A DNA stretch of 64,000 bases, from positions 1,554,001 to 1,618,000 of the forward strand of contig JAQFVV010000158.1 of NCBI GenBank assembly GCA_028023455.1. The letters are read 5' to 3'. Below, piece after piece: positions 1 to 12,784 of this stretch. Numbering within the stretch: position 1 is the stretch's first letter; each line of letters begins with the position of its first letter. The stretch is from Epiperipatus broadwayi (Eukaryota; Onychophora; Udeonychophora; Euonychophora; Peripatidae). The translations under genes were made by a program, and so were the position numbers. Under the pieces are notes generated by a model, which worked only from the letters and a program-made list of their open reading frames with translations, ran no database searches and had not been told where the DNA came from.

Positions 1-1182
1 ATACCATCAAAATGCCTTAATATCCACTCCATAGTCATCTCAACTCTGTGCTGTGTCTGTAGGACTTTTCGTAAAAGCATGCTATTTATTTCCATCTTCC
101 TTGTCCGGACAAATAGCTATCGATGGACGGATCAAGCTACGCTCGTCGATGGAACATGACCAAGGAACAAGGACGGTAATCATTATCTCTCCTCCATTGA
201 ACTATTTATTTTCTACCTTTTTATTTTTTTTATATATCTTTCTTAATTGAATTATATTATGAATTGTTTTATGTAACGATTATGTAATTTAACCATTGTT
301 CTTATTAGATTAGTCTTAAATATATATGTGTGATCATCTATCTATATTTAACCTTTTTTCCTTCGCTATTCTTCATTACCAATGTATACATATTTGGTAT
401 TGCATTGCGGTTAAGTTTAATAGTTAATTGTTCATTTAAAAATCTCTTTCCAATTTTGTTTATGTTTTTAAATTCCATACGTGTAAAGTTTCCTTTGTTT
501 GCTAACTTGAACTCCTCAATAGCGCCTCTTTTGTCCGCCATTAGCTTATAACGTATATCAGATTTAGCTATATACGTTTTAAATAATTTTTAAACTCTGT
601 TTTTAGCGCAAAGCAATTAGAAATGCTTTGCGAAAGATTTTTACTATTGTAATTTGATCGAGGAGATTCAAGTTGACTATTTTAATAAAATTGGGAATAA
701 AAGATTTGGACCGCAAACATATTAATCTGTTTTTATTGTCTAATTAGTTTTCATTAATTTAGGGGAATAGCGGAGGCCATTATATCATTAGTCATATTAT
801 TAAAGTCATTAATTAAACATATGATTTAACTATAAAAAGCTTGAGTTTCTTAATTATATTAAATGCTTTATTTTTACTTTTCAATGATCCAGGCACGCAA
901 AACACACATATTTCTTAGTATTTTTACACACATTTAACTAACTATTTAGCTCCGTAGGTGTTCCCGTCCATGTCTCCCGCTGATGCTAAGCTGTCGCCGG
1001 TTGAAAAATAATTTATGCATGGCTCAGATAGTGTTGTTTGTTTGTGATCAGGCCTCGAGAATAGGTGAATGGGCAGAGGTCATAGTATTCTTGATTTAAT
1101 ATCTCGCGTATGGGTGGCCTCGAGGTACTTTCGCCTAGTATTCGAACTGGGTTAAACCAACATACATCATCTGACTGTCACA
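1..1182 (-). mobile_element. LTR-like repeat, reverse orientation, terminus at 1182
   Basis: Read on the - strand, this starts at TGTGACAGTCAGATG (complement of about 1168-1182). It continues through sequence related to the - strand of 10540-10716 and to the + strand of 59041-59230, including the shared GGTACTTTCGCCTA/GGTACTTTTGCTTA block at about 1125-1140. The far end is beyond the window start. GC-richer patches at about 30-170 and 950-1150 stand out from the AT-rich surroundings, as in the other copies. No gag or pol reading frame is visible. Calling it an LTR is inference from the TGTRACGGTC-type start and copy length. Confidence 0.5.
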
Positions 1183-4100
1183 ATATATAATAGATACATC
1201 AAAGCATCTTGATGTGACCTAAAGTTTAAAAAAATGTTGACCTCGTTCCTAAAATTTTATGAGATTTTTTTTAAATAGACAGTCTTAGAAAATTTTACAA
1301 TAAATCCAGTAGTCAAAAATTCAATTGGTAGTACTGTTGCTGATCTAGTCAGCAACTACTAAAAAGAGAAGAAAATAATACTACTTGAAATATCATATCA
1401 TATATTAATCTGCATGTTATTATTGACAGTTGAATGTCTTTGATAGTTTGAAGTTTTCTAAAACATTTAACCGTTAAAAAACTAGATAATGGAAATAGTC
1501 CAACATATAATTATTAGAAAAGGCTTTACACAGTTAATGATGATAAAATTCATACTGTTGACTATTCTTGCCTTAAATTCATGCCATTACTTGATAGCAT
1601 ATATGTAGTTTATCTATATACTGTAAGGGGTAGCTGACAACCCCACAAAAACAACCATTAATACACACCACCAAACCTAGCCCAGTCAAAACATAAGCTT
1701 AAACTAATAAGTGGTTCAATATACGCTATCTTTTTTTTTTAAAGCATATCCATGCACACATAATGAATATTTATTTCGTTAAATATCGAAGTATATAAAT
1801 GTTGCAGTAAACTAATTTTCCTTACTTAATAAAAAGAGTAGAAGCCCATTTAATGAAAGGGAATAGAGTTAAACATTTTAAAGAAATCATTTAAATATAT
1901 ATATATACTAATAGTAGTCTAATGATCAACATATTGTACATCATGAATTGAGACAGAGACTAAGTAAGCATAGTTAGTGATGACCCAATGTTAAGCTAAT
2001 CACTAAGCGACCAAATGTGGAAAATAAAATTAGAATTCCATCATGTAATTCTTTAAATTAACTACTATCAAGTAATTTAGGCAACTGCAATAATGTCGAA
2101 GGAAAAGTTAGTATATCAAATACCGGAAACTAGTTCATTTCTGTTCTTTTTTCTTTTTTAATAAATGCATTAACCATAGAAATCAACAGCGTATGACCGA
2201 AATTTTCGAATGTTAAGGAAAATGGATGCCTCGTTCAAATATTCTGACTTGCTGATAGAAGTTTATTAGCATAAAACCATAATAATTTTAAAATCGATGT
2301 TTGAATTAGGAGAAATTTGATAAATTCATATAGCTTAATAAAATAAGTGGATTGTTTTCAAATTGATGTCGGAGAAATAACAATGTTATTCGAACCTGAA
2401 CAGAAGAGGAATAAAACATCGTCAGCAATTAAACAAAATGATAAAGTAATTTCTATTGCTTATAAAGCCATTAAATGCCCAAACGCAAATAGAGAACATT
2501 TAATTATATTATAAATCACTGTACAATGTATTCTGACTAAATTAATATTGCCATAGGACTGAGTGCCATCATCCTGATCTTAACAGCACAATGACATCGT
2601 TTACTTGTTCTTGAAATGCGTAAAGGAACATCAATTTTCCTACACCAAATGTCTACATGGATCGAGAGGAAGAGTGACTGGAGAGAATTGACATATATTA
2701 TTGTGATCACATTACTTAAGGATTTCAATGAACGATGGATATTTTATCCCAGGAGAGTGACCAAAAAGGAGATAGACTGTATCCCTAAAGACATTGTTGC
2801 CGAACTCATGAACATTAACTAAGATGATTTAATGAAAGCTTTGATTTTATGTATTCTTACCATAGATATATATGTTTGTAAAATTTTTTTTTTTTTTAAT
2901 TTTATTCCCACACTTGGAAACATAAATATTTATAATTTGAAAATTCCATTATAAGTGGATGCAAGAAAAAGAGAGGGGGAATCATTAAGTCAGATAATTT
3001 TTTTTCTTTATGTTTTAAATAAAGTTTAGATTGACTTTCCCTCTGTAGCGACTTGACCTTGGTCATCATAGTATGGGATAAGATAAGATCTTTAAGATTA
3101 CTGCATATTAATTCCATACATTTATTACAGGATAGAGTTTATGTTATATGTTTGTTGTTAACTAATAATCGCTATATGTTTATTTTTTCGGTATAATGAT
3201 TAATCTTCTTGTACAAATGCTCTTTTCTATCAACAGTAGAGAATTATATATAGTTAGGGGGGTCCCCTAGAAGATCAAACTCCATTATTATTTTTGTGCC
3301 ATGTCATGTGTTTCTCCTATTGTAGAATTTATTCATATTAAACTGGTTCCTAGTTTATTAAAATCATCTTGAATTCACTAATCCACCTGTAATCTGTTAA
3401 TATATGAGTAAAGTGTGTGTATGTACATCTGTACATACACACTACTTTACTCATATATTAACACTGAAATATGCTTGGGTAAAAATTTAGACCGATTGCA
3501 ACCTATATAGAGGTGCAGCAGTTATTAACCTATCTAAATCCATCTCTGAAGAGAGTAAAAAGGCAGAATTTTTTCCTGAGTGTGAATAATGAGGCATAAT
3601 GGATTCAGAAAGGGGGGGGGTGAGATGTAGATGAACTAGCCCAAATTATATTTATATTTAATGAGTAAATACAGAGCTAGCCCACTGGAGGTAGATACGA
3701 TCATAGGTTATATATATTTCATCACACCAGTGACAACATCCTACCAAAAGACCCTAAATCTGACTGCAGTGAGATGTGCTTCTCCTTTTTTGAGTGGAAA
3801 CGACCAGCCCATTACACTACATTTACATGTATTCTGTTTTCAAAGCTTCAGTATTGATCAAGAATGCTGTCTTATATCAGTAATCTTAGTCTAGCAAATG
3901 ATATTTGTAGATTCAATGTTCCTTGATAAAGATATTGCCATTCTTTTTCTGCCTTATTTAACCACTGACTATAAATGGATATTTTTAATATTTCACAATA
4001 TGAGTTTTTAAATTTTTGTGTTCAAACATCTTGGAACTTTTTATATTGCTTTTTTTTCTCTAATTGTTGTCCTAAAATGATGATCCTTTTCTTATTTTTA

Positions 4101-4377
4101 TTTAATGCAAAACTCTCTTCTCATGAACATCAGGTAGTTTTGCTTATAATCAAACTCATGTATTATAAACTTACAATTACTTAAAGTAAACTAGATTAGA
4201 AATTAAGCAAAGTAAATTCTTTGTAAATCATTTTTATAAAATCAGGATCACATAAATTGCTATAATTTTTTCTCTTAGAAAGTTCATACATTGTCTAAAT
4301 ATTTTGTGTAATAATTAGAAGATGATTATATTTTTTTATTCATTAAAATCTTCGTTTTTTTTTTATCTATGATATAG
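1183..4377. other. AT-rich non-coding stretch upstream of first visible UXS1 exon
   Basis: No coding sequence is recognised. The open frames at 2616-2822, 3661-3894 and 3975-4184 show no conserved motif and no codon bias. The stretch probably belongs to a UXS1 intron, because the first visible exon needs an upstream donor. One strong palindrome lies at 3395-3463. Confidence 0.5.
3395..3463. repeat. Short palindrome (hairpin)
   Basis: The left arm (3395-3427) begins TGTTAATATATGAGTAAAG and the right arm (3430-3463) is its near-exact reverse complement, ending CTTTACTCATATATTAACA. The loop is about 2 bases and the arms about 33 bp with one single-base insertion. It would form a strong hairpin in DNA or RNA. 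Confidence 0.85.
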
Positions 4378-4438
4378 TCGGAAAAAAACTTATGCAGAAG
4401 TAGCTTTCCTGACATATAAAGATCGTAAAAGGATTTTG
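4378..4438 (+). CDS. UXS1: UXS1 exon (first visible): UDP-glucuronate decarboxylase, end of stem region
   Basis: UXS1 converts UDP-glucuronate to UDP-xylose with a tightly bound NAD, and in animals acts in the Golgi/ER lumen to feed proteoglycan xylosylation (family knowledge). This 61-bp exon starts after a TATAG acceptor and ends before GTAAGC. After one split-codon base it reads RKKTYAEVAFLTYKDRKRIL. The KDRKRIL end matches the strand leading into the Rossmann fold of animal UXS1. The preceding residues correspond to the end of the stem between the membrane anchor and the catalytic domain. The exon begins with the third base of a split codon, so at least one upstream exon exists. The anchor/stem exon was not found between position 1 and here. 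The next intron is only 77 bp. Confidence 0.93.
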
Positions 4439-4515
4439 GTAAGCAAAAGCTGTCATTTAGACATATTTAATTTAGATACATTGTTTATATACAAATTTAT
4501 ATGTTTTGTTTTCAG

Positions 4516-4696
4516 ATTACTGGAGGAGCTGGATTTGTGGGTTCTCATCTTGTGGATAAACTTATGATGGAGGGCCATGAAGTCACAGTAGCAGATAATT
4601 TTTTTACTGGAAATAAGCGTAATATTGAGCATTGGATTGGACATGAGAATTTTGAACTACTACATCATGACGTTGTCAATCCTCTTTACGTAGAGG
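4516..4696 (+). CDS. UXS1: UXS1 exon: NAD-binding Rossmann motif
   Basis: The 181-bp exon follows a TTTTCAG acceptor and is followed by GTAAGA. It opens with ITGGAGFVGSHLVDKLMM, the GxxGxxG dinucleotide-binding loop of extended short-chain dehydrogenases/reductases. HEVTVADNFFTGNKRN follows; its Asp is at the position that normally binds the NAD adenosine ribose. The exon continues through EHWIGHENFELLHHDVV to PLYVE. Animal UXS1 usually has VVDNFF here, so the Ala in VADNFF is a small local difference. The last base is the first base of the Val codon completed by the next exon. The following intron is about 18.2 kb and full of transposon remains. Confidence 0.97.
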
Positions 4697-5241
4697 GTAA
4701 GACATTCATTTCTTTCTTTAAATGTCGATGGTAGTTTTAAAAGCATTGAAGAAAATAATTTTTAAGAAACCAACATTTTAAAATTATATATACATAATAA
4801 TACTATTTAAAAAAAAAAAAAAATTGAATTTTTATTGGAGTATACTGTAATTGCATATTAATGTAAAGATTTGGAAAGTAAGGAAAACATTAAAAAGAAA
4901 AGCTGAATTAATTAAGGAAATTCAAGTTAATCATTAATTAATAAATTTAAATAGAACGTTGAATTACTCTATTTTTTTTTTACACAGCAAAAATCATATT
5001 GTAATATTAGGTTTATCTTTAATACTAAAAGTTGGGATCAGGAAAAAAATAAAATGATTGTAAAAAATTCTTAAACCAATCAATGGTTTCAGAAACTAAT
5101 AAGAATCTCATTGTTTTTCATAAAGCCATCTTTTGTTTATATTCAAGTCAAGTTTTCTTTATAACTTCATTAATATATGCTTAATTTATAAACCGTTTTT
5201 TTTAAATAATAATAAAGTTTCTCTTAATATAGACAAGTTCT

Positions 5242-7778
5242 GTTTGTCATCTGATCCTTCGTGTCAGTCGCTAGAGGCGCGATTTCTAATCAAAAACACA
5301 TTAATATAATGTTTCCGGGCCAGCGATTCTCTATTAATATTGACTTTTTTTTTTTTTGTTTGTTTACAAAGTTTACTTTCTTTCGTTTCTGAATTATTTT
5401 TCCCAAATAATATTTTTGACGATGGTATAATAATAGTTGTTTTTTTTAAAAAATTTTTATTGACAAGAGGAGGGTCTTTTTTGGTGTGTGTTCAAATAGT
5501 AATTTGTGTTTTTTTTTTTTTTTAAATAGTATACTGTTTTTGTAAAATTGGATTGCCGAAATTTAAGAGAGAACGGGTTTTTTTTTGGATGGATCTTTAA
5601 ATAATAATTGACGTTACTTTGATAGGTTTCCATTTGATTGCCGACAACAATTAGTGGGAGGGGTGTTTTTGTGTACGATTAAATAATAATTTACGTTACT
5701 TTGATAGGTTTACATTTGATTGCCGACAACAATTATCGGGAAAAGTGTTGTTTTTTTTTGTTTTTTTTTGCGTGTGCGTGTGTATGTTTAAATAAAAATT
5801 AAAACCATTACTTTTATCGGTTTACATTTGATTGACGACCGATATGACTTCCTTTCGTTTATAAATTATGATTTTTGTTTCTACGAATAAATATTTTTGA
5901 CAATGGGACAATAATAGTTGTTGTTTGTTTAATTTTTATTGACAAAAGGTTGTTTTTCGGTGTAGTTTCAAATAGTAATTTGGGTTATGTTTAAATAATA
6001 AGTTACCGTCTTACTTTGATTGGTTTACATTTGATTGACACTAATTATTGGGAGGGGTGTTTTTTTGTGTGTATGGTTGTAGACAACAATTATTGGGTGA
6101 AGGGGTGGGTTAACCGTTTAAAGAATAGTAGTTTTAAGTTACAGTCTTACTTTGATTGGTTTACATTTGATTGCCGATACTAAATATTGGGAGGGGTGTT
6201 TTTTTGTATGTACGATTGTAGACAACAATTATTGGGGAAAGGGGTGTAACCGTTTAAAGAATAGTAGTTTACGTTACTTTTAGTGGTGGTGTACATTTGA
6301 TTGCTGACAATAATTAGTGAGAGGGGTGGGTGTTTTTGGATGATGATTAAATACTAATTTACCTTCCTTTTATTTTACATTTGATTGCCGACAACAATTA
6401 TTTGGAGAAAGGGGTTGTTTTTTTTTGTGTATGTTTGGTAAATCAAAATTGAAGTTACTTTTATTTATTACATTTGGTTGACAACCGATTGACTTTTTTT
6501 TTCGTTTATAAATTATTGTTTTGGTTTCCCAAAAACCTAATATTTTTGACAATGGGAAAATAATAGTTCTTAATTTCATTATTATTGACAAGAACAGATT
6601 TTTTTTTGGTGTACGTTTAAATAGTAATTTGGGTTGTGTTTAAATAGTAATACTGTTTTTAAAAATTTAAGTGACAGAATTAAAGAAACAACGGGGGTTT
6701 TTTTTATTATGGATCTTTAAATAATAATTTTCATTACTTTAATTTGTTTACATTTGATTGACAACAATTGGGAGGAGTGTTTTTGTGTATTTTTAAATAA
6801 TAATTTACATTTTTTGGTTAACAACAATTATTGTGTGTATATTATGTTACTTTATTTATCAATTTGGTTAATAATATTTACTGGTAGACATTTCAATATC
6901 ATTAATGGCATGCTGTACGGTCAACTCGTCACGGCTCCGGTAATGCAGCAAACATAAAGACTTGACGAACGGCATTTGAAATCCCTCAAACCAGCTGCCT
7001 TTTCGAAGTGCACATTTCTTTCAGCAAGAACGAGACTTACAAATGAAAGTCCAAAGATCTTTATGGACCTCAAGTCTCATACATTCGCCGCACAAACATC
7101 TTTTTTTCTTTCAGCAGCATGTTTTTCTGCTGTAGAAATGTTACAGCACTGGCGGCTTCCGTGTCTGGCAATTCCCATCTTTTCATATTTTCTGTTTTCG
7201 AATTTGCCATACTTTTTGTCTCGGAAAATTTCTCGCTAAAATGTGAATCAAAGCGTGATCTTTAAAATATTATGCTAACCCACCGTAATCGAAAATTTAG
7301 GAGGAATACAAATTTATGAGGAACAATCACGATATTGTTAAAATGTAACAGTACATCAATTCGTCTTAAAAAAAAAGGCACCGATGAAAATTTAAATAAT
7401 TTTGACACAATCAAATTAACACACCCTCGTACGATATTGTTACATCAAATACATAACATAGCATTACGATATAATGCGTGACACAAACAACTACGGCATT
7501 TTTCTCTGCTTTTAGCATCGGAAAAAGCCACACCGTTAGCCGCTAAGCCGAGTTAACATTCTTTCTAGATTTTATCGTAGAAAGAAGACTTAACTCAGAG
7601 TTAACAGTCTACCTTTTGGCGTAGAAAGAAGACTTAACTCCGAGTTAACAATCTTTCTAGGATTTATTTTAGAAAGAATGCTTAAAGGCTTGGGTGTGGC
7701 CACGGAAACGGCATATTTCTAGAAATTTAGCTAGAAATCCTGCCTCTAGCGGCTGACACGAAGGATCAGATGACAACC
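5242..7778. mobile_element. Non-autonomous DNA transposon with TIRs and 8-bp TSD, copy 1
   Basis: The left end GTTTGTCATCTGATCCTTCG is matched in reverse complement by the right end (GGTTGTCATCTGATCCTTCG read inward), and similarity continues through a GTCAG-CGCTAGAGGC block. The 8-bp direct repeat CAAGTTCT flanks the element (5234-5241 and 7779-7786), marking a clean insertion. The interior from about 5560 to 6850 is a degenerate array built on the theme TTACATTTGATTGCCGACAA plus ACAATTATTGGGAGGGGTG. The right side has repeated AGAAAGAAGACTTAACTC blocks (7560-7680). An open frame at 6976-7239 has no recognisable domain, and no transposase is visible. An 8-bp TSD fits hAT- or Merlin-type insertion, but the ends do not identify the superfamily. 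Confidence 0.85.
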
Positions 7779-7786
7779 CAAGTTCT

Positions 7787-9500
7787 TAATTAATAAACAC
7801 AGGGATTGAATAAAGTAATGTCAACATGTGTGATATTAGCAGTGCTTACTATCACAAGTTTAATAGAATACCTTTAATGGTCATTCTATTGTGATAGAGA
7901 AAGTAAGGAGAAAAATACAATATTCTCTTGAAGATGATCATCCAATTATTTATAACAGTTTTTGACTATTATAATCTAAACTTTTATGGTTCAATTATAT
8001 ATTAAAATTGATATAATCAATTTAAGTATATAGTTTTGATCACTTGAGATTAAACATAATAATTAAGTTTAATTTTTTAAACTTTATAGCAATAAAAATT
8101 GCATGATGGTATTACTAATAAGAGTTTATAATTATTAGACATCATTTTATAAAACTACTTAGATCTTTTATCTTTAAAGCTCTCAATTATATTTTCTATT
8201 TTTATTCTCAGTCTTTTTGATCAAGTTATTTGTATTCCAAATTTTTCAATTCAATTCCTCATTCTATTCATGTTCTTTTTTGTTTGTTTGTTTTTTTACT
8301 TATTTTAATATTCCTTATTTATCCAAGTTATTTTATTTTTGTTTAATTATTATTATTTTGCTCTGAATGTAATATTTAATAGTTTTTTTTTTTTAAATTC
8401 TAATTTCACTGGATACATAAAATAATCTCTTACTTGTTTGCCATGATAATTATATTTTGGGTTTCATTATTCATCATTTAAAGAGCTTCTTAATATTTAA
8501 AAAAATTAATCTACTCAGTAACTTTTTTTCATCTTAATTTAGAGGTGATTAAAGCAGTCAATCACATCTAATTGTTTATTGATTGTTACATACAACTTAA
8601 CCTATATTGTCTCATATCTATACTATTAAGTCTAAAACTTTATTTAGTTTTATTTTGAGATCTTTGTTGTAGATAAAATTTTACAGTGCTAAAAAATATA
8701 TAACACTTGGTTCAATAAATCACCAAGAATTTGTTATAAAATCTAGGTTGTTGACAAACTATTGAAACAATCGACCTTAGTTCAAGGTCGAGTTTCACGA
8801 TTCTATCACAGTCCACGTGTCATCATGCTCCATTTTTTCTTTTTTTTTGTTGATGTAAAATGTATATTATAGATATTAGATAATATTGTGTCTTCTAAAA
8901 TTGTTTTTTATTTTATTTTAATACGTTATAATTTTTTTCATAAAACAAAATATAAATTCAAGATAACTGTCTGAAATAATTAAAGGGGTGGAGAGTTTGT
9001 CTCATGATTTTAAAAAAGGGAAATTGTAAATTAAAATTAAAAAGTAAAAACTAAAACAAAGTCATTAAGTTATAAAAAATTTGCTATAGAATTAGATCAA
9101 CATCTGTTTCCATAAAAATGCTCTTTTTCTTTCTAAATAATAATAATGCGCTGTCTTAACTTTTAATGTACTATATATACATAAAAATCTATGTGTTCTC
9201 CCAACTATTACCACCACCCCAGTTATTTATGTATCAACTTATTTACTTTCATAATAGCATTATTAACCGAGATGGGTATTTATTAAACGTGTGGGGAGTT
9301 ATGAATAACTTAAAGTAAAAGGGAGGGGAAATCTTTATGTCTTAAAATTCTATAGTTACTTAAATTTATCATCCATGCCTGTTTAGCGATTAGATCATAC
9401 CATTATGCAGGGTATTCTATAATTTATGGGTATTAAATATTTAATGTAGTCTTTAAAGCTATACCTTTCGTTATCCCCAAGGGCTGCGTGCATATAGGCG
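7787..9500. other. UXS1 intron, AT-rich, nothing recognised
   Basis: Low-complexity T-rich and AT-rich sequence. No exon, RNA gene or clear repeat boundary was recognised. Confidence 0.5.
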
Positions 9501-9529
9501 ATTTTGTTTCTATATTATATATATATACG

Positions 9530-10716
9530 TGCTTCTCTTTTACGGAGGTCTCGTAAAGTCTAGCCCGTCATCGTTCTCAATGTCCAAGAACCAGGCTTAC
9601 CCCCCCCGGGACATATTTGGTTGTATGTGCATGCTTATATGGGGATCGCTCTGGAGAAACCAGCCCAATAATGCATTGCTGACCGCTCTTCCTTTCAAAA
9701 CCGATGCTGCTAACGTGTGCAGAGTTATATCGGTATATTTTCAAAATGAATTCCATGAAGCACACGTTCGGATCCGTGACTGGATCACATCATAGACGCT
9801 GCCATGCATGTACCACCTGTTGTTATTTTTCTAGTAAACCCATGAACATCCATAAGCCGTAGTGTTATGATCTTGCTAAACAGACATCTATGTCCATTAT
9901 TTAAGATGCGCGTCATTGCGACAAATTTATTATTATTAATATAAATATTCATTAGCCATCCCACACGTCTGCCACCTGATAAACCAAAGTAATAGTTATA
10001 TTGTGTACAAATGTAATGTTTCCTTATTAAACAATTATTCTCTTTCAAATCGGTTAAATGCTATTTTCGTTTTCTCTGGGGGTGAATAGTATTTCAATAG
10101 TACGTTTCTAAGAGCGCTAATTCTTTATGGTATCTATTATTGGCATCGCCGCAAATGTAAACAAAGGTATTGTAAATCTGATTTTGATGTATCAATCAAA
10201 GATAATCTTATTCCTTAAAATCAACTATTATATAATATTTACGAGGCCAGCGTCTGACAAATAATCAGATGCATTTATTTATGTCTTATCAATATAATAA
10301 ATCTCAAAATATATATCGTACATGTCCGAATCATTGTGCTTTCTTTTATTTAGGTTAATATTTTAATTCATAAGTTATTTTCATGATGATTAGATGATCT
10401 CCGCTAAAATACATAATTAATATGCAAGGTCTCGAGCGATCATTGAGTCTAAATGAGAGTTCAGTTTAAGTTAGTATATCATTAAATTTAGCTTAGAGTC
10501 TTTTGTGTCTTCGATGAGCGATGCCTGTGGTGAGAAATAAAATTAGATCGATATCATCAGGATTGTTGCTCATAAGTTGGTAGATCTGGGAAATAGGCAA
10601 ATAGGGTAGAATTCCTGATTGCTCCTGACCTGTGTATTTTGCGCATGATTGGATTCGGGGTACTTTTGCTTAGATTCTAAATCTTGTTGGATGGACATAC
10701 ATTTTCGACCGATACA
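9530..10716 (-). mobile_element. LTR-like repeat, reverse orientation, terminus at 10716
   Basis: On the - strand it starts TGTATCGGTCGAAAATGTAT (complement of 10697-10716). For about 170 bases it follows the + strand copy at 59041-59210 closely, including GATTGCTCCTGACCTGTGTA on the opposite strand. Farther in, the GC-richer patch at 9530-9795 resembles about 60100-60240 (shared ACATT, TTTACGA and AAGAGA blocks). The 88-codon open frame at 9529-9795 lies within this patch on the other strand and is judged a by-product of its GC content. The far boundary is uncertain. Confidence 0.5.
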
Positions 10717-10780
10717 CTATAAGAGTGAATATTTAATCAGCCAGATATTATTGTAACTTCATTTCATTCAGCTTATATAT

Positions 10781-11254
10781 AATATTAGGGTATGAGCACA
10801 GACTTTCACATGACCCACCACTCTCCACTCCATCTAATAACACTGATACACTTAAACACATATATGTTGAAAAGATAAATAATCACCAATATACGTATTT
10901 CATGCTAAACCAGCAATCATCAGTTGGTCCAGATTATCATCTCTACACATATATACTATAAGTGCTCAGCTATATATTAAGATAGACAATCCTCATACTT
11001 TAATGGACAGGCTTCAAACTACTCCACACTCCAACTCTTCAACCGTCCATCCAATTGAAAATCTGATGATGGAATGCTCAAAGGCCACCCTGAGATGATA
11101 ATCTGGACCAACTGATGATTGCTGGTTTAGCATGAAATACGTATATTGGTGATTATTTATCTTTTCAACATATATGTGTTTAAGTGTATCAGTGTTATTA
11201 GATGGAGTGGAGAGTGGTGGGTCATGTGAAAGTCTGTGCTCATACCCTAATATT
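10781..11254. repeat. Fold-back element with perfect 163-bp arms
   Basis: The left arm 10781-10943 and right arm 11092-11254 are exact reverse complements over 163 bp by direct reading. They are separated by a 148-bp spacer. The arms start AATATTAGGGTATGAGCACA and end GTCCAGATTATCATCTC. A diverged relative occurs at 41197-41543, sharing the AATAATCACCAATATAC and CATGCTAAACCAGCA blocks. In a genome where most other repeats are eroded, perfect arms imply recent insertion or active gene conversion. No coding sequence is present. Confidence 0.93.
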
Positions 11255-12784
11255 ACATATATATAGACACAGGTATAAATAAGCCTGTGTTTCAGTTATC
11301 AGCTTATATAATGGAGATGCAATAACTGCTATGTTTTGTTCTAAACCCCCCTTGCATACATTAATTTTCATAGAATACGTCTTTTTTTGTTGAATTGCAA
11401 GTGCACAGGTCTTTTCACCTGCACAAATGTATAATATAAATGCATTTATATGTATAGATTAAGATTATAACATAAACAAAATTTTTAAAATAATAATAAT
11501 GTAATCCTTAATAATAAATTAAGGGAACACATATACATAAATTTTTACTATGTGTGTTAATTTATTTACATTCGCTTAAAAAATAAAAATAACATAAAAA
11601 CTTACTGTATCTTTATTTATTTAATTATTAAATAAAATGAATACCAAAATATTAATTGTTTTTTTTTTTTAGTAACATTTTTATCTCTATATATAGCAGT
11701 CTCATTAGCATCATATTTTACCCTCTCTAATTGTTTTGATGCTTTTATATCCATATTGATGAGAATCTATGTAATTACTCCTACTTGTCATTAACCCTTT
11801 TAAATTCTGAATTAAATTCTTCAAACTTTTAAGTTTTTTGATGCAACCCAAGAGCATTGTATAATTATTTATTTTTCTGCTAGTATTAAATATGAAAGAA
11901 TAATAAGCAAATCATAAAATGTGCCTTAATGTAATCTGAATACACATTATTAATAAACATGATGACATATGAGACAAAAAAAATGGCCGCTGCTATATTG
12001 TAAAATTTATTAACTTTATGAATTTTAATGTTTCCAGTTTTTGTTTAATTACATTTTTTTTTGTTTGCTTGTTTACATTTTTTTTTTTTGAGATATGATA
12101 AAGTATATATCGCTAATTCACTGTATTTAAATTTCCATTGTTGCACATTTGATATTTGGTGAGTTGTTTAAAAGATTATTAAAATTAGTATAATGTAAAT
12201 ATAAACTAATTCAAATAAAGTTGTAACCACATCCTAACTGATTTGGTATTCATCTTTAAGTTATCATTATTCTAATTTCTTATGCGTATAGGATTTTCAA
12301 TAGCAAACAAAAGTATATTTATTTTTCATCTTCAACATGGATATCTCAATGTTAGTTTGTTATAAATAAGTTTAGTCAGATCCCAAAAGATTATTAAATA
12401 CCTAGAAAAAGATTACATGTGAGATGAATGAATATCAGAAAAGTTTGCTAGAGTGATTAGGAGAAGGATTAGAGAAAATTGATTAAACTTGGAGAGACCT
12501 TAATTCTATATAGTAGATAAATCATGGATAAAAATGTTGATTATATAATTGTGCTGGATGGGGAAAATGATGAAATCAGAATTCCTCAGTATGTTAATAT
12601 GCCATTATACGCTGAATAAAAAATGATAGCAGTTTATACTGAGATCTTCATTTTTAAGCATACTAACAAAAATTTAATTCTTCCATCATAATATTGATCA
12701 ATAACAGAATCCTTGTTAGAATCACTATCATCATTGACATATAATTTGATTACTCAAAATATGATCTCAGTGAAATAATATTAT
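11255..12784. other. UXS1 intron, AT-rich, nothing recognised
   Basis: AT-rich with homopolymer runs. No gene or bounded repeat was recognised. Confidence 0.5.

Noticed and set aside
2616-2822. 68-codon open frame
   Set aside because: No similarity recognised, no splice context fitting UXS1, and it does not resemble the membrane-anchor exon.
6976-7239. 87-codon open frame inside the 5.2-kb transposon
   Set aside because: No transposase motif and no equivalent in the 56-kb copy; likely chance.
9529-9795. 88-codon open frame in a GC-richer patch
   Set aside because: It lies inside a repeat found elsewhere in the window, on the opposite strand to the repeat's start, and shows no known domain; the other copies do not keep the frame.
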